From the NCBI GenBank assembly GCA_903832075.1, contig CAILAF010000093.1, positions 1-10,457 of the forward strand: a stretch of 10,457 bases of DNA. The letters are read 5' to 3'. The position numbers were made by a program, and so were the translations under genes. Origin of the DNA: an uncultured Chitinophagaceae bacterium (GTDB taxonomy: Bacteria; Bacteroidota; Bacteroidia; Chitinophagales; Chitinophagaceae). The notes below the pieces were generated by a model. That model was not told where the DNA came from, did not search any database, and worked only from the letters and a program-made list of their open reading frames with translations. The first letter of the stretch is position 1. The number at the start of each line of letters is the position of its first letter. Shown in pieces: positions 6,352 through 10,457 of this stretch.

Positions 6352-8751
6352 ATGTCTTCATTACACACTAGTTCGTATATTCAATGTTATCATTGTGGTG
6401 AGGATTGCGATGCAAAACCCGTTCATGCACATGAAAAAAATTTTTGTTGTGAAGGTTGCCGAATGGTATTTGAAATATTGGATCAAAATGGATTATGCGA
6501 TTATTATAGTATTAGCAAAACCCCGGGACTTAATCAAAGAATACGTGTACGAGAAAATAAATTTACTTTTTTAGATGATGGAGCTATTAAACAATCATTG
6601 ACTGTTTTTAAAAATGATACCGAAACGCATATCAGTTTTTATTTGCCACAAATACATTGTAGCAGTTGTTTATGGTTATTGGAAAATTTGCATCGTTTGG
6701 ATGATTCTATTATCAGCAGTAAAATAAATTTTACTAGAAAAGAAGCAGATATTGTTTTTGATCATCGATTTACATCTATTCGTAAAATAGCTGAATTGCT
6801 TACTAGTATTGGTTATGAGCCTTATATTAGTTTAAAGGATATTCAACATGCAAAGCCAACAATTGATAAATCAAAAATTTATAAATTAGGTGTGGCTGGT
6901 TTTTGTTTTGGTAATATTATGCTAATGAGTTTTCCCGAATATTTAGGAATTGATTCAAAAGAACAATATTTATTAAGTTTATTTCGCTATTTAAATGTTT
7001 TTTTAAGTTTACCTGTTTTTTTCTATTCCGCTTCTGAATTTTATATAAGTGCATGGAAGAGTTTAAAACATGGATTTTTAAATATTGATGCACCAATAGT
7101 TTTGTCTGTTTTGGTAACTTTTTGCAGAAGCTTGTTTGAAGTATTCACTAATCAAGGTGTAGGATATTTTGATAGCATGAATGGTATTGTATTTTTTATG
7201 TTAGTTGGAAGAATATTACAGGATAAAACTTACGAGCAATTAAGTTTTGAAAGAGATTATACTTCATATTTTCCTATTGCTGTTTCTAAAATAAAGGATG
7301 AGAAAGAAGAAATTGTACAATTGCCAGATATAAAATTGAATGATACATTGCTTATCCATAATCAAGAATTGATTCCTGCCGATGCTATTTTAACAAGAGG
7401 CAAAGCATTGATAGATTATAGTTTTGTTACAGGCGAAAGTGTTCCGATTGAAAAAGAAATGGGCGAAATAATATATGCTGGTGGTAAACAAATAGGAAGC
7501 AATATTGAAATACTGGTGATTAAAGAAGTGGCACAAAGTTATCTCACCAAATTATGGAATCGGGAAGAATTGCAAAAGAATAGAAAAGATGATGAACGAT
7601 CTTTCGTGCATTTATTAAGTCGTTATTTTACTTGGGTTGTTTTTGCTGTTGCAATTGCGGCAGCGATGTATTGGTCGTTTTATGATCACTCAAAAATTTG
7701 GACAGCAGCTACTGCTGTTTTAATTGTTGCTTGTCCTTGTGCATTGTTATTAAGTAATACGTTTACTAATGGAAATATTCTTCGTCGACTTGGTCGCAAT
7801 CATTTTTATTTGCGCAATGCACAAACAATTGAAGAAATAGCCGAAGTAGATTATATAGTATTTGATAAAACCGGAACATTAACAACAGGAGATTATCAAC
7901 ATATTATTTATGAGGGACAGCCATTGAGCAAAGAAATGAAAATGAAGATAGCTTCATTAGCTGCTCAATCAACTCATCCGATGAGTAAAGCAATAGCTTT
8001 ATGGACACGGGAATCAAAAAGATATCATGTTGAAGCATTTGAAGAGTTTCCCGGAAAAGGAATTGAAGGAATTGTAAATAATGATTTTATTTCTATGGGA
8101 TCTAAATCATTTATTACCGAAAGTTTATCTGAAAAAGTAATTGAATCATCTGTCTATTTAAAAGTAGAAAATAAAACTCTTGGAAAATTTAGTTTTCAAA
8201 ATAATTATCGTGAAAAGATTCCATTGCTAATTAAAAGATTAAAAAATTATTATGGTTTGGCAGTATTAAGTGGCGATAATGAAGGAGAGAAAAACTATTT
8301 GAAAGATTTATTAGGATATAATGCTAATATTTTATTTCATCAAAAACCTGAAGATAAATTGGAGGTTATTCAGCAACTGCAAAAAAGTGGAAGAAAAGTA
8401 ATGATGATTGGTGATGGATTAAATGATGCAGGTGCATTAAAACAGGCCAATGTTGGTATTGCTGTAACAGAGAATAGTAACACTTTTACACCTGCAAGTG
8501 ATGGAATATTAGAGGCCAGCCAATTGCATCGTTTGTTTACATTTATTCGTTTGTGCAAAGCCAATAAAAGAGTAGTAATGTTGGCATTTATAGTTTCTAT
8601 TTTGTATAATATCATAGGACTTTCGTTTGCAGTTCAAGGATTGTTATCTCCTATGCGGGCGGCAATATTAATGCCTTGTAGTACCATTAGCATATTATTG
8701 ATAACTTTTGGATTGAGTAATTTAATTGCAAAAAAAATGAATTTGAAATGA
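6352..8751 (+). CDS. ccoI: Copper-translocating P1B-type ATPase CcoI/FixI
   Basis: This 799-residue pump has the CcoI layout. An N-terminal cysteine-rich metal-binding domain (C12, C15, C19, then FCCEGCRMVF with C32, C33, C36) is followed by an HMA-like domain with C103-S-S-C106, then the ATPase core: actuator TGES 360-363, membrane metal site CPC 461-463, phosphorylation motif DKTGT 505-509 (aspartate D505), HP motif 542-543 and GDGLND 687-692. Hydrophobic segments lie near 175-195, 207-226, 247-265, 273-290, 425-443, 452-470, 740-762 and 770-790, matching the eight helices of the family. CcoI is known to export Cu(I) across the inner membrane for the CuB centre of cbb3 oxidase rather than for detoxification, and the adjacent ccoS and ccoN support that role. 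The ATG at 6352 leads directly into the cysteine domain; no strong ribosome binding site is visible. Two FNR-like sites lie upstream, consistent with low-oxygen control. Confidence 0.96.
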   Translation: MSSLHTSSYIQCYHCGEDCDAKPVHAHEKNFCCEGCRMVFEILDQNGLCDYYSISKTPGLNQRIRVRENKFTFLDDGAIKQSLTVFKNDTETHISFYLPQIHCSSCLWLLENLHRLDDSIISSKINFTRKEADIVFDHRFTSIRKIAELLTSIGYEPYISLKDIQHAKPTIDKSKIYKLGVAGFCFGNIMLMSFPEYLGIDSKEQYLLSLFRYLNVFLSLPVFFYSASEFYISAWKSLKHGFLNIDAPIVLSVLVTFCRSLFEVFTNQGVGYFDSMNGIVFFMLVGRILQDKTYEQLSFERDYTSYFPIAVSKIKDEKEEIVQLPDIKLNDTLLIHNQELIPADAILTRGKALIDYSFVTGESVPIEKEMGEIIYAGGKQIGSNIEILVIKEVAQSYLTKLWNREELQKNRKDDERSFVHLLSRYFTWVVFAVAIAAAMYWSFYDHSKIWTAATAVLIVACPCALLLSNTFTNGNILRRLGRNHFYLRNAQTIEEIAEVDYIVFDKTGTLTTGDYQHIIYEGQPLSKEMKMKIASLAAQSTHPMSKAIALWTRESKRYHVEAFEEFPGKGIEGIVNNDFISMGSKSFITESLSEKVIESSVYLKVENKTLGKFSFQNNYREKIPLLIKRLKNYYGLAVLSGDNEGEKNYLKDLLGYNANILFHQKPEDKLEVIQQLQKSGRKVMMIGDGLNDAGALKQANVGIAVTENSNTFTPASDGILEASQLHRLFTFIRLCKANKRVVMLAFIVSILYNIIGLSFAVQGLLSPMRAAILMPCSTISILLITFGLSNLIAKKMNLK

Positions 8752-8785
8752 TATTTTCATAGTGTATTTTTTTATTTATAAAATA

Positions 8786-8797
8786 TGATAAATGTCA
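8786..8797. promoter_or_regulatory. FNR/CRP-like operator TGATAAATGTCA before ccoS-ccoN
   Basis: Core TGA-N6-TCA, centre 8791.5, in the 120-nt gap between ccoI and ccoS. The left half-site is TGAT, the right GTCA. It lies about 62 bp upstream of the start site predicted from the -7 box at 8843, the same place as the upstream site of the 126-aa gene. Confidence 0.5.
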
Positions 8798-8807
8798 TTT
8801 TTTTAAG

Positions 8808-8819
8808 TAAAAATTATCA
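8808..8819. promoter_or_regulatory. Degenerate second FNR/CRP-like operator before ccoS-ccoN
   Basis: TAAAAATTATCA has a perfect right half (ATCA) and one mismatch in the left (TAA for TGA). I include it because its centre (8813.5) is again 22 bp from the first site and 29.5 bp before the -7 box at 8843, as at the 126-aa gene. Alone it would not be called. Confidence 0.35.
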
Positions 8820-8850
8820 TTGACTTTAGATTTGCGGTGTAATATATTTG
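8820..8850 (+). promoter_or_regulatory. Bacteroidota-type promoter of ccoS-ccoN
   Basis: TTG at 8820-8822 and TATATTTG at 8843-8850 (perfect TAnnTTTG) are 20 nt apart, placing the transcription start near 8854 with a leader of about 18 nt. A second perfect -7 match, TAGATTTG at 8827-8834, has no TTG at the right distance, but could be a second start. Confidence 0.5.
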
Positions 8851-8871
8851 TTCATCATCAACCAAATTAAC

Positions 8872-9018
8872 GTGAGTGTAATAATACTATTATTAATTGC
8901 CAGCATATCTATTGCTGCAGTATTTCTTGGAGCTTTTTTATGGAGTGTTAAGTCCGGGCAGTATGATGATGAAGAATCCCCCCCTATTAGAATTTTATTT
9001 GACGATGTCAAAAAATAA
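8872..9018 (+). CDS. ccoS: Cbb3-type oxidase assembly protein CcoS (GTG start)
   Basis: A 48-residue protein opening MSVIILLLIASISIAAVFLG, one N-terminal membrane helix (about 3-25), followed by FLWSVKSGQYDDEE and ending IRILFDDVKK. The WxVKSGQYDD segment and the LFDD tail are typical of CcoS, which in purple bacteria is needed to insert cofactors into cbb3 oxidase. Length and form are normal for the family. The start must be GTG at 8872, because it gives the usual MSVI beginning and no ATG precedes it in frame. It lies between ccoI and ccoN, 42 nt before ccoN, and is likely co-transcribed with ccoN from the promoter at 8820-8850. A run of seven C at 8978-8984 encodes part of E-S-P-P, an odd tract for such AT-rich DNA. 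Confidence 0.92.
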   Translation: MSVIILLLIASISIAAVFLGAFLWSVKSGQYDDEESPPIRILFDDVKK

Positions 9019-9060
9019 ATAATTTTATTAACTATAAATATTCATTCAATAATTAATACA

Positions 9061-10457
9061 ATGCAAGTAGAAAAATTTTATTACGATAACAAGATAGTAA
9101 AGATGTTTGCATATGCTACCATGCTTTGGGGTGTGGTTGGTATGTTAGCAGGATTGTTAATTGCAGTGCAAATTTATTTGCCTGCTGCTAATTTTAATTT
9201 GCCCATAACTACATTTGGTCGTGTTCGTCCCGTGCATACAAATGCTGTAATTTTTGCATTTGTCGGTAATGGAATTTTTATGGGTGTATATTATTCTTTG
9301 CAACGTTTATGTAAAGCAAGAATGTTCAGTGATACACTCAGTAAAATTCATTTTTGGGTTTGGCAATTAATTATTGTTTCAGCTGCTGTAACATTGTTAG
9401 CCGGATATACAAGTGGTAAAGAATATGCCGAATTAGAATGGCCCATTGATATTGTTATCACTTTAGTTTGGGTTGTATTTGGTATCAATATGTTTGGTAC
9501 TATTCTTAAAAGAAGAGAAAGACATTTATATGTGGCTATTTGGTTTTTTATAGCTACTTGGGTTACTGTTGCAATGTTGCATATTGTAAATTCATTTGAA
9601 ATTCCTTTCAGTTGGATGAAGAGTTATAGTTTTTATGCTGGTGTGCAAGATGCATTGGTGCAATGGTGGTATGGACATAATGCAGTTGCATTCTTTTTAA
9701 CCACACCTTATTTGGGTTTAATGTATTATTTCTTACCAAAGGCTGCAAATCGTCCGGTATATAGTTATCGTTTATCTATCATTCATTTCTGGGCATTGAT
9801 ATTTATTTATATCTGGGCTGGTCCTCATCATTTATTATATACTGCATTGCCTGATTGGGCTCAAAGCTTAGGAACAGTTTTTAGTATTATGTTGATTGCA
9901 CCAAGTTGGGGTGGAATGTTGAATGGTTTATTTACACTTCGAGGTGCATGGGATAAAGTAAGAGAAGAACCGGTATTGAAATTTCTAGTTGTTGCTGTTA
10001 CTTGTTATGGTATGGCAACATTCGAAGGACCTATGTTAAGTTTAAAAAGTGTAAATGCTATTTCGCATTTTACTGACTGGACTATTGCACACGTTCATAT
10101 TGGCGCTTTAGGATGGAATGGTTTTATGACATTTGGAATATTATATTATTTGATTCCCAAAATATTCAACACAACATTATATTCTAAGAAACTTGCTACT
10201 AACCATTTTTGGATTGGTACACTTGGTATTGTTTTATATGCATTGCCAATGTATTGGGCAGGTTTTACACAAGCAGAAATGTGGAAACAATTTACTGAAG
10301 AAGGTCAAATCAAATATCAATTTTTAGAAACTGTTACACATATTATTCCAATGTATGTAACAAGAAGTTTAGGGGGTGCATTATACATTTCTGGTGTGTT
10401 TGTAATGATTTATAATATTTGGAAAACAATTGCTCAAGGAAGTCTTATTGAGAATGA
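9061..10457 (+). CDS. ccoN: Cbb3-type cytochrome c oxidase subunit I (CcoN), C-terminus outside window
   Basis: The 465 codons present cover nearly all of a CcoN, the haem-copper catalytic subunit that reduces oxygen to water in the inner membrane at low oxygen. Key residues are intact: H59 (RPVHTN, low-spin haem b), H206 (WYGHNAVAFF, CuB), H256 and H257 (AGPHHLLYTALPDW, CuB), Y250 in IYIWAGPHH (the tyrosine cross-linked to a CuB histidine), and H344/H346 (AHVHIGALGWNG, haem b3 and haem b). These fall one position before the P. stutzeri numbering I remember. About twelve hydrophobic segments can be followed. No stop occurs before the window ends. In many Bacteroidota ccoN is fused to ccoO, which cannot be decided here. 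The ATG at 9061 lies 42 nt after ccoS; no terminator is visible between them, so they probably form one operon. Confidence 0.96.
   Translation, partial: MQVEKFYYDNKIVKMFAYATMLWGVVGMLAGLLIAVQIYLPAANFNLPITTFGRVRPVHTNAVIFAFVGNGIFMGVYYSLQRLCKARMFSDTLSKIHFWVWQLIIVSAAVTLLAGYTSGKEYAELEWPIDIVITLVWVVFGINMFGTILKRRERHLYVAIWFFIATWVTVAMLHIVNSFEIPFSWMKSYSFYAGVQDALVQWWYGHNAVAFFLTTPYLGLMYYFLPKAANRPVYSYRLSIIHFWALIFIYIWAGPHHLLYTALPDWAQSLGTVFSIMLIAPSWGGMLNGLFTLRGAWDKVREEPVLKFLVVAVTCYGMATFEGPMLSLKSVNAISHFTDWTIAHVHIGALGWNGFMTFGILYYLIPKIFNTTLYSKKLATNHFWIGTLGIVLYALPMYWAGFTQAEMWKQFTEEGQIKYQFLETVTHIIPMYVTRSLGGALYISGVFVMIYNIWKTIAQGSLIEN

Noticed and set aside
8785..8805. Possible rho-independent terminator after ccoI (ATGA...TCAT followed by seven T)
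   Set aside because: The stem is only 4-5 bp and mostly A:T. The symmetry is better explained as an FNR-like operator, since it recurs at other promoters with fixed spacing.

Overview
The window looks like the chromosome of a Bacteroidota bacterium, probably near Chitinophagaceae or another low-G+C relative. The DNA is strongly AT-rich (about one third G+C by eye). Two promoters carry the Bacteroidota -33 TTG / -7 TAnnTTTG signature, Shine-Dalgarno sequences are weak, and the proteins (GHL10-type secreted hydrolase, SPASM radical SAM protein, CcoI-CcoS-CcoN block) read like that phylum. I see no mobile element, CRISPR array, tRNA or rRNA. No gene-free stretch exceeds 300 bases; the longest is 3276-3517 (242 nt).

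Left part (1-3275), all on the minus strand: a sigma-54-type response regulator cut by the window edge (1-618, GTG start), a secreted GHL10-family glycoside-hydrolase-like protein (675-2147) and a radical SAM/SPASM protein (2244-3275). They share direction with gaps of 56 and 96 nt, but nothing shows that they work together.

Middle (3276-6351): a palindrome-rich divergent intergenic region leads to a 126-residue protein of unknown function (3518-3898, plus). This gene converges on a two-component pair read from the minus strand: a soluble PAS histidine kinase (4967-6196) whose stop overlaps the start of an unusual response regulator (3906-4970) built as receiver + cyclic-nucleotide-binding-like domain + CRP/FNR winged helix.

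Right part (6352-10457), plus strand: the copper P-type ATPase CcoI, a GTG-started 48-residue CcoS, and the first 465 residues of CcoN, the catalytic subunit of cbb3 (high-affinity, low-oxygen) cytochrome oxidase. CcoI and CcoS serve assembly and copper supply of the oxidase.

The main observation is a possible local regulatory circuit. The CRP-type domain of the response regulator keeps the E...R pair that reads TGA half-sites. Three intergenic regions (before the 126-residue gene, between kinase and ccoI, and before ccoS-ccoN) each carry two FNR-like TGA-N6-TCA sites whose centres are exactly 22 bp apart (the second cbb3 site has one mismatch). At two of these promoters the downstream site lies at the same distance from the -7 box, which matches FNR class II geometry. 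I infer a kinase/REC-CRP system that controls cbb3 oxidase, its copper pump and a small unknown protein; this is not demonstrated.
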